In this document: positions 36,379 to 50,200 of the stretch, piece by piece
Layout of the letters: every line of letters begins with the position of its first letter
Position numbering within the stretch: the stretch's first letter is position 1
NCBI GenBank assembly: GCA_013397845.1
Contig: VZTG01010637.1
Location: forward strand, 1,353,810-1,417,809
Origin: Melanocharis versteri
Lineage: Eukaryota; Chordata; Aves; Passeriformes; Melanocharitidae
Direction of reading: 5' to 3'
Length of the DNA: 64,000 nt
Notes under the pieces: generated by a model
What the model was told of the DNA's origin: nothing
Database searches by the model: none
The model's input: only the letters and a program-made list of their open reading frames with translations
Translations under genes and position numbers: made by a program

Positions 36379-39300
36379 GTGAGGAGTGTGTTGGTGAAGT
36401 GCTAGACTGTGGTTCTTCAGACCTGTTGGTTCATGGAGGAACAGAAGAAGCTCAGCATGAAGATGAAAAGGTGACAGCAGCAGCAGCATCCCAGAGGTTG
36501 TGATCACACAGGCAGATGAGGTGGGTGATAGACAATGCTTCATATAAAATTCTCTTTTGTCTTACCTGATTTGTGTTCTTGGCTGTGATCAGAAATACAG
36601 CTTGTTGTTTCTAATTAATTCTTTAATTTTCTTTCATTTGTATTTTGAATTTAGCAAAATTCTATTTCATGTTGGAAACGTTCTCCATCTAACCCAAAAT
36701 GCATTAAAAAGGCCATTTGTTTAATCAGCAGGATTTTTTAATCTTATTATATGCTACTCAAAAATGAATATTTCTTTGTATTGTACAGTACACATTTACA
36801 TAAATTAGTGTTATCCTTGGTTATTTTGCAACCCATAATTTATACGCTTTTTAGTTTTATCATAAAATAAAATCTTGCCTCTAATATTCTGGGAACATTT
36901 TTAGCATCATAGCAAATTACCTTGGGAGGAACTATTACACAGTCAGTGAACTATCCTACTTGAGTTTAAAAAAAAAAAGAAGAGGAACTTAAATGTGTAT
37001 CAAATGCTCAGCTTTCACCAGTCTTTCATTTTTGCAGGCTTTTGAAAACTGTAAATTTGTAAAAAATTCTAGTAAAATTCGTCTGGAGCATAAAATATTT
37101 GCAACATGTTTGGTTGTTTGAAAAAGATCCAAGATTTATGGCCTCATTTAATTATTTTTTAAGTGTTAAGATAAGTTTCCTCCTCCTACCAGGTTTCTTT
37201 GTTTATATATTATTTCTACAGAGGGCTCATTTTGAATATTGCATTCAGAAATGTTGACAAAACACTTGTCAAGAATTTCTTTGAAATAATTTTGCAAGTA
37301 CCTGATCTTGCAAGGTACTGCTAAATGGAGCTCTTGTCTCTGGGACAATCGAGGCCCAAAACCCAAATGAATTGCATAAGCTCTCCATTTCATCACGATA
37401 AACTTGAGATGTAAAAATGCTATGAAAATATTTGCTATGCCTCCCTTGGGATAACTTTCCTTTCTTTTCTCTGTAATTTTGTGTTTGGGTAGCTTTGCTG
37501 TTGATGACCAGTTCTCTGTACCTTGTGTGGGTTGCTGAATTCCTCATCTAGTGCTACTTTTGCTCTTTGTGTGTGCTGATAGCTGCAGGTTAGGATCAGG
37601 GTGTGTGGAGCCATGTGCATCTGAGACAGAGGATCCTGGCCCCAAAAAACACACTGATTAAATAGGAGTCAAGTACTGATACAGACAGTTGAAAATAATT
37701 TTGGTGGGTTTTCTTATGTGGCCTCCAGCGGTATTTAAACACTGCGAAGATCCTTGATATCTTATCGTTTCGACTCCTATTATTGTTGAACTCTGTGGTT
37801 ATACATATTTCAGCATCTTCTTTTCATGTCTCCCTACGTCTTTTTAACTGTTGGACAAGTTAGTACGTGAGATGCCTCCTTTTATGTGTGCTAGATGTTG
37901 TAGATTCTCCAAGGGAGGGAGTAATTAAATTACTGTTTCAAAGGAGTTCTTCACCACACTAATAACTTATCTGTAAGCTTATTAAAGTAGTTGTTTGTAC
38001 TTTAAAAGGACTAAATAACTGTTGTATAATCTCAAAATTACAATAAATCATAATTCCTCCTGGATGGTGGCAGCTATGACGTCTGGATATGCCTAACTGC
38101 TGATGTCTGACAGTTTTAAATACCATACTTGCATGTACCTGGAGGAGGGCACAGGAGAATATTTACTATTCCTGCTGTTGTGCATTCTGCATATTCACAC
38201 CATGGCTATCTGTGTTCCTGCTGTTGGGCCATCAGCTGCTACTCGAGCAGCACCCTCAGCTAAGGGCTGGGTGGAGGCAAACAGCAGCAATAGCTGCCTG
38301 GAAGGTTGTGTTAGCTTTTGAAATCAAAGGTAAAAGCCCCTTGTTCCACGTGTACTGCAAAGATGAAGTATTTTTTTTTTATTTTCACCAATACTGACAC
38401 CTGTTTGGGCATAAAGGAGGGAGGGGGACTGGCCTGGGGTCAAGTTCTGCTGCCTCTGTGCATTCTGCCAGTCATCAGTAAGTCCTTAGAGAGGATAAGT
38501 CCACGCAAGTGTTTAGAGACCTAACTGGTATGATAAAAGGCAGGCAAATATGTGTGTGTTTGGACAGAGGACTCAGCCTTTCCAAGACTTCTCTCTGCTT
38601 CCAGGGACAAGACTTGTGTAGTGAGGGGAGAAGAGGAGAGGAGAATACAAGTTTCAGTCCTGCAGCATAAATATATGTGTGCCTGATAAAATTCTTTCTG
38701 CTAACGGAGTTCAGCCTTTCTTTTTCATACTGTTGGATCAATGAAATGCTCCTAAAATAAGCTCCAATGGCTGGTTTTTATTGCAGCCTTAAGGAATAGT
38801 TTAATTTTGCCTTAGAAATGCATCTGATATGGCCATTTGCTCCTGGAATCCACAAGATTTTTACCTTCCCTTCAACAAATGACTACTGCTGATCTTTGGT
38901 GACCAGCAGCTCTGTGTACACTACGTGCACATCCTAGAGGAGTCAGAAACAGGGTAACTGGCCCAGGCAGAATCAGGTATTTCTAGTAAAATGACAGGTT
39001 TAAAAATAGATTTAATTACACCATCTCTTAATAAGTCTACATTTTGGGAGGTGATTGGGAAAAAAAAGGTCTCCAGGTTAGAAGTTTTATGAACAACTGC
39101 TTAAAGTGACATGTTCCTTAGCCTTGGAGAAAACATGTTTTGGGATGAAATGAGAAATTTTTTAATGACAGCAATATGAATATCCTATCCAGACTCAATT
39201 GAGGCATAGGAAATGGAGCAGAATGTACCTCCACAGTTCTTCCCTGCCACTGGATATGTATGCACTGGGGGACACTAGCACCTGAAGGAACATGACTGAA

Positions 39301-40485
39301 AAAATAGGATGACTTTTTGTCCCTTTAACAGAGCACATGGAACGCCTTTTCCCCTTGCTCACTGTGCTGTTATCACTTCTTCAGGGCCGTGTCTGAACTC
39401 CAAGTGCCTTGTGGGCCAGATGTGCCAACTCACTCCTCTCTAATGAACATACTTAACTCTGGTTTGCACTTCTTGTGCTGGCCATTCTCTGTCCCAAAGC
39501 AGTGCCAGAACACAACAGCACTGGTTTTGGAAGAGGCCTAATAAGTTGTAACTGACAATCAGGAGCTCCTTCTTCATTTGCTGTTTTACTTACAGAAAGT
39601 AGACCCACAATGTTTCTTTTGGGATTGACTTCTTCTAAGGGAATGGAGAAGCTGTGGTGCACAGTGCCCCTGGGTTCATTGAGAGCTGTGCCTTTTCCTC
39701 CCCTGAACTGCCCTGCAGGTGCTGCCATAGCTCGTGGTCCTGCTCCTCAGAGTGGGGAAGACCAAGGGCTGTGAAATCATCCAGCACACTCCATGTGCTG
39801 GCAAATAGCATAAAAATTCCATATTGGGCAATACCTTTTTGGTATTCAAGGTATCGCTCCCAGGCTGCATCCCTAGGAGAATAGCTTTCCATCTGTATAA
39901 GATTTCACCATCAGCACTGACACTTTGGTTTATTAAAATTAGCCATTTGAAGTGGTATAATGAATTAAAAATTAATAGTTCTATTTGAAAAATGTTCCTA
40001 TGTTTCAGTGACTGGAAACGGAGCCCCATGAAACTGATTTCTGATTCTCTGATTTTATTTCAGTTAAGTATATTTATCTTGCTGATGGATGTGGTATGGA
40101 TTACCATACCATATTTTAACATGCCCCAACAACATATCAGCAGATATGTAAAGAAGTGAGTTAATAACATAAATGTCTGCTATCATGCTGCTTTGCAAAA
40201 CCATTCTTAATTTAATCCATACACTAAATGTGCTTTCCAGTTACAAAAATTCATTATAAGCATCAGGCAGAAGTGAAACCATGATACAGAATTGTGACTG
40301 ATGTAAAACAGACACACAAAATGAGTAGCATTAGGACACTTACTTTGAAGTTTGTTAAAACCAGTAAAGTGATAGCCACTTTAAGTGAAACCTGCTGTTA
40401 CAGATACCTACTGGATTTTGGGAACATTTCACTTTTGAACTTATTCCTTGCAGTCTGCTTTAGTGTTTAATATGTTGTAGTTGCC
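36379..40485. other. Presumed intron; one composition-biased open frame at its left end
   Basis: A plus-strand frame running from about 36300 to 36503 has an acidic, protein-like composition (many Glu, Ser, Ala) but no recognised domain. The rest is AT-rich. Minus-strand frames at 39635-40029 overlap one another in different frames and look like chance. A-run near 36967 and T-run near 38371 are simple repeats. Confidence 0.3.
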
Positions 40486-40501
40486 TTTTTTTTTTTTTTT
40501 T
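40486..40501. repeat. Poly(T) tract (T16)
   Basis: An uninterrupted T run. There is no adjacent retrocopy body that I recognise. Confidence 0.85.
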
Positions 40502-43500
40502 AATGTAGCAGGGAAAAGTAAAATAGCTGACCTACTCAGATACCTTATTATCTTTGCTCACAGACAGACAGCTGAGTATATTTGGTATCTGGGAAAAGAA
40601 CATTTATTCAAATACCTATGAGAAGTTACCTTGCTATAACAGTGCAAATTTCAAAAAAATAGCAGTATACTCTCATTGAGTACCCATCATAACATTGCCA
40701 AATGGCAATCATGGAAAATAGTGAGTCATTTGAGCAGGGATTTGAGAGTGACGAAGTAAAAGAGAGCAGTGTAGGTTGGTCATTCCAAGTAAATTTTGAG
40801 CATCTTGTAGATGTTGGTGATTAATTTGAATGTCGGGATTGATTACAGACTTTGTGAGCCTTTCCAGTTAAATGGACAGGTGGAAGGAGACAGGTGTCTC
40901 CTCTGATTCGTGCCCATTTATCTATGGAGAATGGAAAAAGTACTGGCACAGGAAGAAGTTCCTGAGCATAGCAGAGATTCCACAAAGAAACAGTTCAGCA
41001 CATATATATAGATAAATATTCTGAATGGGGATTTATATGTGTTTGATAGAACTGAATGTACCAGAATTCCCTCTTGCTCACAAAAGCATCAACATGGCTG
41101 TCTGAAATGGACTGACAATGCTCATTTTTTGGAGAGGTCGAAGCAGGCCACATTTATGCAATATTTACCCCTCAGACAATATAGCCTTACTGACCATAAG
41201 TCAGTTTGTGTGTAAAATGATAGATAAAAAACTTGGATGATGATTTTTCTCATAAGAAAGACCATTTTCATCATGTGTGTTGTTTGAGGCACGTGTGTGA
41301 GTGTGTTAATTATACATCTTCTGAGTCATGACAAATAAATAACGTTTTTCCCATCAAAACTACCAGAGTTATTTGGAGTTTTTCCTAGAAGGGATTTTTA
41401 ATGTTGATTTAATAAGCTAAATGGCTCTCTTTGGATAAACCCCTTGACTTCTGGGAAGACCATATCCAGTGGATGGAGCATCTTCTGTTTGTCAATGAAG
41501 CAATGCCTGAGCTTTGCAGTTCTGTGAGTGTTTGAATGTTACAGGAACTGGAACATCCTGCTGCAGCTGATACACAGAAGCAGCTTGGTGGTCTCTGATG
41601 TGGGTTTTTATCATGACAATTTACCATGAACTAGCCATGATTTATGCATGTTTCTGTGGCATTGATTAGAGCTGTGGTGTTGCAGGTAAAAATGAGAAAA
41701 CAAAAGCAGTACAGGATGCTGGGATGAGTACTACACAAATAAATGAACATCCCCTTGGATTTTCTCCTAAAGTTAGGAATGCTTCTGCTCTGGTTGTGCT
41801 TGTGAACATGTGAGAACTCTGTTCCCAGGACTGGAAGCTAGGATTGCATGCACTCCTCTGCCCTGGACAGTTCTTCCTGGGGTTAGCTGGGCTCTGTGGG
41901 GATGCTCCGTGACACGGAAGGGTCAGAGTCTGCAAGGCCCCTGCCTTGCTCCCTGCGAGGAACAGTTAAACAAACAGGGGAAAATGTCATATCTTGCAAC
42001 CAGAACTATGTCTGTACACACTCACTGTGCCGTCATAGAGGTAACAAGGAATTAAAGTATGAATTCCACTTAATTGTCCGAGGAATGACTCGCAAATTGG
42101 GTGTGTCCACTCTTGTCCAAGAGCAGAAGGTTTAACAGCCCTAAACATATCTTTGTGTCTTTGTCAGGTCTTGGTTCCCTCTTGCTGAGAGTTTTCAGTA
42201 GCTCTCATGACTTTTCCTCTTGTTTCTTCCAGTCAAGAGGGAAGTTTGTACAAAAGCAATGTCATATAATCTACAAGGCCATTCTATGCGTGTGTATTTC
42301 TGAAATACATATAATTAGCCATGTTTGGATAACTTGAGAAATGTAATTTGCAAAGTTAATTATTTTAGAAGGAAATTTAGAGACAGTGCCTAACTCATTG
42401 TGTCAGAAGATAAAGAGAACTAATTTCTTGAGTTAAAAACTTGCCATATATAATTTTGTTCATTCCAGTAGGCTGTGTGGGTGCAATTATCTTCTGTGTG
42501 GTGTTTGCTTGTGCTCTCTTCTACCATATTATCCAGCGTGCAGTGATCTAGTCCAGTGAATCTGGGAGAGGTGACTTGGGAATAAGCTAAATCTGACTTG
42601 GTGATGCAGCTTGAATTGCTTTTTGTGTAGTGATGTTTATTTTTTGAGGACAGTTGGCTGGAAGGAAATGGGCAAATCGTAGCTGACAGAGTGGAAGAGA
42701 GTTTGCTGTGCTCTGACTGACGTGGGATTTGATCCCTTTCTGCCAAGAACAACACCCCGTTCGGTTTGCTTTAGATCACACATTTCTTTTCAGGACCCGT
42801 TGTCAGAAAGCTGCTGAATAACTTTCTCAGGAAGAGGGTATGACAAGGAGCATGGTAGCAGGGACAAAGGCAGCTATCCATTTTACTGCCACTTTCTTGG
42901 GATGCCTGACTTCAAATTGTGCAGTTTCCCACATGACAAGAGAGATTTGGGCTGAACCTGCTTGAGCTGCTTTGCCTTAGAGAAAGGCAAGAGTGGGGAT
43001 GAGTTTGGCCTCATCTTTCGCCCCAAAAGCCTTGGTTTGAAGGAGTGGAATCGCTGATGGTACAAGGTCAGGCTGAGACACAGAAGTGCTTCAGCTGTGG
43101 CTGTCCTGGACAGGATTCCCTTGCTGTCTTTATCATTTGCAGTTCCTTTGTGTGAACGTGAGAGTTCAGGACATTTCCATTCTGTTGTCTAAAGTAGCTT
43201 AGTTAATATTTCTTTTCACTGATCGATTTTTACATATTCCTTCTGCTTGATATCACTTTTCATGGCTTCCTGGTAACAGTTGTTTCTCTGTGTTTTGAAA
43301 AATATTAATGCACAATATCCTTCCTTTTCACCCTGAGCATCATTTACTGAACTGACAAAACACAATGGATGGTCAGACTGGAAAAGGATGGTTTTTTCTC
43401 CTAAAGTCTCCCTTCACCTACACACAATTAGTTTTCTCCCTAGAGACCTCATTGGACTCTTTCAGCTCATGTCTGTCTGTCAAAGATTTCCATAGATGGT

Positions 43501-46029
43501 TGGAGTGCTACTGTCATTGTCTTTCCACTTCTTTTGTGTTTTTCATTATTTTTTGTAGTTCAATAAAAGTTGAAAAATAAATTAGTTGTAGCTTTAGGGT
43601 TGGATGGTTTGTTGACCAACTTCTTTGTTTTCAAGAGGTTGTTCAATGATGAAAGGAAAATGAACTCTGCATCCTGCTGGGACTTTTTTCCTAGGGAACA
43701 GCACTAACGGTGTCCTCAGAAGATGGGAATCACATTTGTATTTTGTGGCCAAAGCAGAGGTGCTGTGGGGAGAGGTCTTTGCTCCAAGGCTCCAATACAG
43801 CCAGTGGAGGTGAAATGCACGTTTCTTATTTCTTTTTTTAAACTTTGATATTTATTTCTAGGCTAGCATTTTCTTTCTTTCTCCTTATTTTTTTTTTCCC
43901 AAACAGAACTCAAAAGCCGGTAACTTTTTTTCTTTTTTTTAGATAAAAACAACCCTCTTTTTTGCTGGTTCCTTGTCCTAAAAATGTGGTTTGTGTTTTT
44001 CCTTTTCTCTGCTGTCCAGACCACGTTCTTGGTTTGGGGAAGCAGATCGATCTGGCAGCATGATACATTCTGACTAATTTTTCTGGCATCTCTATGATCG
44101 TGATTCCCTAATGTTATCCTTGACTTGTCGTCAGTGACAGAAATTTGAAGGCAACTTGTTCTTCAAATGTTCTACATGGAAAAAATATATATTTTTCTTT
44201 TTTTAAATCTCTAAAGCTCTCATTAATGTTAGACTCTTAAAATGGATTTGACTCTATGCAAAAAAGACCTTCCCTCTTGCTTATCTGTTCCTCAGCATTT
44301 CTCACACGTGTTGTTTGGGATTTTGATCTTAAAAAGATTAGATTGGATTAATATTTTGTTTTCCTTTCAACCATGTAAATATTGAGTAGCAAAAATGAAA
44401 CAAAATCCTCATTCCTATTAAAATACAGCAGGACTTAATAGAATCTCAGAAAATAACCTTAAGATTTTTTTTTTCTGCAAAAGGTTAACTAAACATGGCC
44501 CCAGTTCTGCAAAGGATTACTCTTGTTTAATTTTACATACCGTGCATTGACTTTCAATGGCACTCTGCATAAAATCCCTTCACTCAGCCTTTGGTGATCA
44601 TGGTCTGAATGACCATACAACATGATGCTCCATATTCCACTCAGCTCGAAGCAGTTTTGCCAGAGAGTTTCCTCTCAGGCCTCTGGTTGTGTGGATCTTT
44701 GTCACTTACAAATCCTTCTCTTTTTCAGCTGATGACACTGCCTTTATGTTTCACCTGCAGGAAAGTTGACACCTCCTCCATCACTCAGTTTGTAGCAGAT
44801 GTTATCCTTTTTTGGCTAAAATCAGCAACTGTCTCCCAGGATTGTAGAATGGGCCTCAAATATTAGGAATGTGGAGGAAGAAAATATATAGAAAGAAATA
44901 TTAAAGCTGATGGTACTTTTCCTCACTCAGTTAGAAAGAAAAATAGAATATTAAGTAAGTATTGAAGAGTGGTGCTTTCTTAAGTTGCTTTGCTGCTTTT
45001 TGACAGAAAAGAGTAACTCTAAGGATACTCTATTTCTGGATCATAAAGGTAGATTGATCCCCAGGTACATCAGACATAAATATATTTGGAAAAAAAACCC
45101 CACAAACTCTACCAAACTGTGTTGGCAGAGGCAACTTCATTGCATCTTTGGTCTCACCCCAAGTGTTGTTTTAAATTAACGTTTCCTTTCAAAAAGAGCT
45201 TCTCGTTTGTCATATTTTAATGCTAAAGTCATAAACAGTTAACTAATCAGATTGCTTCAGTGGCATTCAGAAAGCAAGCAGAGAGCAGCCGTGCCATAAA
45301 CTCCATGCCCTGGTTCCCTTGGGAAAACTGTCCTTGTTTGAACGGTGAGAGAACAGATACGAATACATATGTGACTGCCCTGACACTCCTGAAGGAGCAG
45401 AGCTGTTTTCAGCAATGTGAATGGACATTAGCATTTCCAGGGATTCAGTTTTTATCCCTGTCTGCTCTGGCCCTCTTTCTGAGTCTTCTGGCATGAAATA
45501 GCAGCAGCACAAATGGCTCTGGCTGTGCGAGTGTGGCACACTAGCAGTGCCTTGTGTAAGGAAATGGGGAGACACACAAAACTGCAAATGAGGAGGGAAG
45601 CTGCCCCTGCCTCTGGAGCCAGCAGCTGCAGTGATGCCACCGCTGCATCTGGTGTCATAACAGTCCCAGCTTTCTGGAGTCCTCTGCTCCCAATTGCCCA
45701 TTCCTGTCCCTGGCTCCAGAGTGGCACGGGTACTCCGACCAGCAGCCAGCTCTGAGCTGATGGTGAACTGGAGCCAGACTGTGAATAGTTCTTCAGTTGC
45801 TCATAACATCACAATATTTGCTGTTATTCTATGCTGGAAGCCTATTTCAATGCTGCTGTTCTGTGCTAATCTACATGAGTGTAGGATTTTGTGAGTGAAG
45901 AATATATGAAAATGTGTGAATCAATGCCAGTAGGGTTTTGCATTCTGTGTGAGGGTCTGCAATGCTGCTTAACACATATGGAGTGCACTAAACTCTGGGT
46001 CATGTAGTCAGGAGGTACCAAAAAATGGC
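40502..46029. other. Presumed intron, no recognised gene
   Basis: AT-rich, notably T-rich at about 43820-44500. Small GC-richer parts lie at 41815-41960 and 45480-45760, where open frames on both strands overlap and carry no known domain. Confidence 0.4.
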
Positions 46030-46035
46030 TTTATT
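46030..46035 (-). terminator. AATAAA poly(A) signal on the minus strand
   Basis: TTTATT on the plus strand is AATAAA on the minus strand. It lies about 60 bases past the stop codon of the minus-strand frame ending at 46096. It is suggestive only in that combination. Confidence 0.25.
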
Positions 46036-46095
46036 AGAAGTAACAGTATCCCCTTAGGTTCCCTTTCAGCACAAGGGCTGATGGCCCTGCAGTGG

Positions 46096-46626
46096 TCACT
46101 TCTGCTCGGGGCCATCCAGCCCTGCATGCACGGGAGGAGCTGGCAATGCACAAAGAGGCAAAATAAGTTCCCATTCCTTGATGGTGCAAAATGTAGAAGA
46201 GAAGAGGAGACATCTTACTCTATTTTGTAAGGAAGTTTCTGCATCTTTCTGAGTCCAGAGCCCTGATCTGTCTCCTGAAGTTGGGCACCTCTGAGATTTC
46301 TGTGCCAGGAGTGCACAGGAATCCTTGTTCTGGTGAAGCTGGACAGTGTACTTCAAGAGGTCAGGGTTAAGGCTGCTTGGTTGGGATTTGTTTTTTTCCC
46401 AGGACACAAACTGATGATCACTTTTCTTGACTGAGCATGGGGCTTCTAAAAGTGCTGGGCATTGGTTCCCATGGAACAGGAGTGCCTTTAGCCTGGTACG
46501 GGAGCTTTTGAAAGGGTGAACACATGGTTCAGGCTGTGAGATTAAGGGAATGGTCTCACAAATGTCTTCACAGCTCTTTCTGCACTTGGTCATTTGGATT
46601 TTGAACATTTTTTTTTTTTGGTACAC
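46096..46626 (-). other. Longest open frame of the window (176 codons), unidentified
   Basis: This minus-strand frame starts at 46626 and stops at 46096. It is rich in Lys, Ser and Cys and has no signal peptide, membrane segment or domain that I recognise. By a rough estimate, one frame this long is not very surprising in 64 kb of this base composition. Two things make it worth recording. An AATAAA lies just downstream, and a second Lys-rich frame (46862-46590) overlaps its start. The two frames overlap across a T11 homopolymer at about 46608-46618 (A11 on the coding strand), so a length change there would join them. It may be a decayed retrocopy, an unknown repeat, a lineage-specific gene, or chance. 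Confidence 0.15.
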
Positions 46627-46862
46627 TGCTGTAATTTGAACAATTTACATTGAAGGGAAGAGGCCTCTTTGAGAGACTGCACTGAAGTGTATTCTTTTTT
46701 GACTATGTTCTCCCTGCCTTGTTTGGGGGCACTCTGATAATGTAATTTTTTTCCAGCATGCTTTTTTTTTTTCATCTGGCCCTTTAATTTTGGCAAATCT
46801 GTTTCCTGTAGCCCTAATATCTCCCTCTTTTTTTTTTCATTTTTATTTTTCCTTTGTGACAA
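46590..46862 (-). other. Lysine-rich open frame overlapping the 176-codon frame
   Basis: The 90-codon minus-strand frame owes much of its lysine content to A tracts (T tracts on the plus strand near 46762 and 46829). No domain was recognised. It ends inside the start of the downstream frame, with the homopolymer in the overlap. Chance is the default explanation. Confidence 0.1.
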
Positions 46863-47202
46863 ATTGCAGCATTTTACTTTCCCAGATGGTCAATGGCTGT
46901 TAAATTTTAATTTACTTTTTATTGTTATTTTTTAAGAAATAAGCATACTTTAAGGTTGCTGTCAGTCATGAGCAAGGTTTATACTGACGTGGTGATGGGC
47001 GAGGAGTGTTGAGGGTGGGACCATACTTAAAACTTGTTTAATGTTGCATTGATTAACATGGACTCTTCTATCTTTTTATTTTCCCAAGTGGAACTTGGGT
47101 TCCAGTGGTTTTCTTTGTTTAGCAAAAAAGATGTAAAAATTACCTGCTTCCTTGTTTTATGTGCTGTGTATGTAATACAAGGTAGTTTTCATTAAGGAAT
47201 AT
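46863..47202. other. Presumed intron, nothing recognised
   Basis: AT-rich unique-looking sequence. It ends where a short CR1 tail begins. Confidence 0.4.
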
Positions 47203-47255
47203 CAGAGAATCATAGAATGGCTTGAGTTGGACAGGACCTTAAAAATTATCTATTT
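47203..47255 (-). mobile_element. CR1 LINE, about 50 bp of the 3' tip
   Basis: Plus-strand text around AGAATCATAGAATGGCTTGA and GGACAGGACCTTAAAAATTA is the reverse complement of a CR1 terminus, with one 8-bp tail unit (CATAGAAT). The rest is missing, as expected from extreme 5' truncation. Confidence 0.85.
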
Positions 47256-50200
47256 GTGAAAAAGCACCAGAGGGCTTAATGTGGCGAGAACAACTTTAAA
47301 AAGACATATTGTACTATAAATTCTCATTTCTGTCTTGATCCAAATTAATTTTCAAGTGCAGACAAGCCTTTGGAGCTGCTTGCTAAACTCTGTTTATAAA
47401 GTATCTATGGCATTTGGAAGAAAATAACACACTTGGAGACAGGCAATGTTTTCCAAAGCAGCCTAACTACATATTTTTTCTACTTTGACTTTTACAAAAA
47501 ATTCTCCCGTCTTTTTGCCTGGCTGGACAATACTTTAAAAGCAGTGAAATGATAGTGACACATCCAAAATGAAAAGCCTTTCTGTTTGCACTGCAACACT
47601 GAAGACTCTCTACTGCCCCCCAAATATTGTCTGAGTTTATAGAGCCTTACAGACTCAAAATAAATACATTTATTTCCAATCCAGCAGTGCATGTTTGAAC
47701 CCTGGTTTATGAAATCAATCAGATGAAGTAGCGATACCTGATGGTGGTGGCAGACGCACTTTGAACAGCTGACAGAGATCATTATAAAACAGGTACAAGA
47801 AAAACATGGATTCAAAGCCTCAAAATCATTTATAATGTAAGCCTCAGTTTGCTTTCCCCACAGTGCAACTCAGAATAAATTTGATTAGAGGCAGAATGGC
47901 TGGAGAGGGCTCTTACACAAGTTTGTAATACCAGGCACAATCAAGCTTCTAATAGCCTAAGGGATGGCTGTGTTTGAAAGCTAATTTGGATTAATGCAAG
48001 GTCTGAATTTAAAGTAGGGCTAGGTATTTCTGAATAACTGTATTCTTATTCCAGAATAAAAGTGTCCACATGTGAAGTTATTCAGAAACAGCTATTTTGG
48101 CATAATCTATTTGTATCCGAGCCTGAAATCTCTGCCTGTAGGCTGCTAATGGAGAAACAAAGAATAGTATCAGCTAATAGGATCTCTCACAAAATCTCTT
48201 CCTTCCAAAACCTGCAAAAAAACTTCCCAAACTGTAACACTTTAATTTAACTGTGTATATCTTCATTTTATTTTTTTTCCCTCAAATGGAAAGTCTTTTT
48301 AATTAAGAACAGGATTAGCCCAGACAGCTTAAATGATAACTTCAATGTGCTCATCATTTTGTTAGTCTTGATTAAAAACAAGTCTTTCATTTTCAAAGCT
48401 TGTGTGTAATACTGACTTCTAAGCATTTTTGGATTTAGAGTAAAAGAAGTACAGGAGTCTAGTTAAGACAGAGAAAGGGCTAATGGTGCTCCACTGATAG
48501 AACTGGGCAAAGATTTTGCGGTGGAGCTCTGGAAGAAACTTTGGCACCTCCTTGCCTTTGTATTTTCTGCCAGCATGGGAATCCTCAAACGTGGGAAATT
48601 TGCTCTGGATTTGCAGGTTGGGGTTCAACACTCTCTGCAAAGTGTCAGAGTGTAACACGTGCGTGAGGGGCTTCCTGACCTGCCTTTGTGGGTGGGATTT
48701 TTGGAAGTGCTGAGTTGCTTCCTCTTGGTATAAATTCCAAGAGACTGGTGTGTGGGGCTGCTTGTTGTCATCACTGCTGGATGTAATGCCTCTGCAGGGC
48801 AGCGTTCACTACCACTGCCATGGCGTTGGCAGGATGGAACTCGGTGTTTAATTTTCATGATTTTTGTTCTTTCTCTTTGCATGTGGCATTTAAAATTCAT
48901 AATTGGGCTGATGTATTCAAGCTGAACTAGGGTTGGCCAGCATAACAAAAGATCAACCTCCAAATTTGCAGCCTCTGTGCAGAAATGTTTGACAACCTTT
49001 GTAGACAGAAAAGTAGCAAGATATTTGTCATCTTTTGTTTTGTTTGGTTGGTTTTTTTTTTTACATAGGAAATCAAGATACACCCATTGATAAATATAGT
49101 CACTACACACTAGTAGGTTTCAGAATTAGCAGGATAACCTGTGTATTTCCACTCAGAATAAACAGCAGTAGGATTTAGAAGGCAGGCTGTGATACAGCCG
49201 GCGTAATGAGCTATTACTCCACCGATGGTGCAGTTTGGTTTGATGGAAGTCTGTTCCCGAGCTCCCAAATATGCTCTGAGATGTGCTTGGCAGCGTGTTG
49301 CACAGGCATTCAGTGATGCAACCATGTGGAGCCTCCTTGAAATCACACCACCTCTGGAAGGAGGCAGTGGCCTGCTGCATCCTCTACCTTACAGTGTCTG
49401 ATTCTGGAATGTGTTTGGATTGGGACTGGGAATCACACCCAGCCCTTGGCTGTGTCTTGCAGCTATAACACCTGCTTTTCAGCTGTGCCAGCTGCTGCAT
49501 GTGCCAGATTTATTACCCACATATTTTCTTTTTACTTTTTTAGCAAATATATAAAAATGTGCTTTATAAGTTGCAAATAAATGAAATATTTTGCATAGGT
49601 CTACATTATTATTATCTATTATCTCCAGTCCTGCAAAACTTACTTGTATATCCTGAAAAACATTAGGATGGCAACATTGTTACCTTGAAGACCACCTACT
49701 TATTTTGCTGAAATAGAGGCAAAAAATGCATTACAATGCACAGAATAATTTCAAAAGCACGTGTAGTCAGCATGGTTGTATTTGTGACACCTGAAAGTTA
49801 GCGTGCTCTGAAATGCGGAGAGCAAAGTAGGGCTATACAACACACAATTCCCTGAGTGTATCTGTGAACTGACTCTGTAAGTGGAAATAAGTTTCTTTGC
49901 CAGCTTGAAGTTTTAATTGTTTCCCTTTTTAAGATTCCATCTATCATAAGATTAGGTTGTTTATCATGGGTAGGGTATGATGGTTATTTTTGCTTTACCA
50001 GAAGCCAATTACATACGTTGGTTCCAGTCCCTTGCTAAATAGCTTTTTCTTTGGGCATTAATTTTAATGTTTAAATAGTAAGTGCATTTTCTTACAGCTG
50101 CATAAAGATATGTATAAGTAGAAGGCTACTTTAGTTGGGAAGATCCAATGCTCAGTGAAGCCTTTCGCATATATAGAATACTGAATATCTAAACCATTAT

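Noticed and set aside
39635..40029. Two minus-strand frames with protein-like composition
   Set aside because: They overlap in different frames, neither has splice or start context, and no family was recognised.
45267..45894. Cluster of open frames on both strands
   Set aside because: Mutually overlapping frames in a GC-richer patch without any recognised domain.
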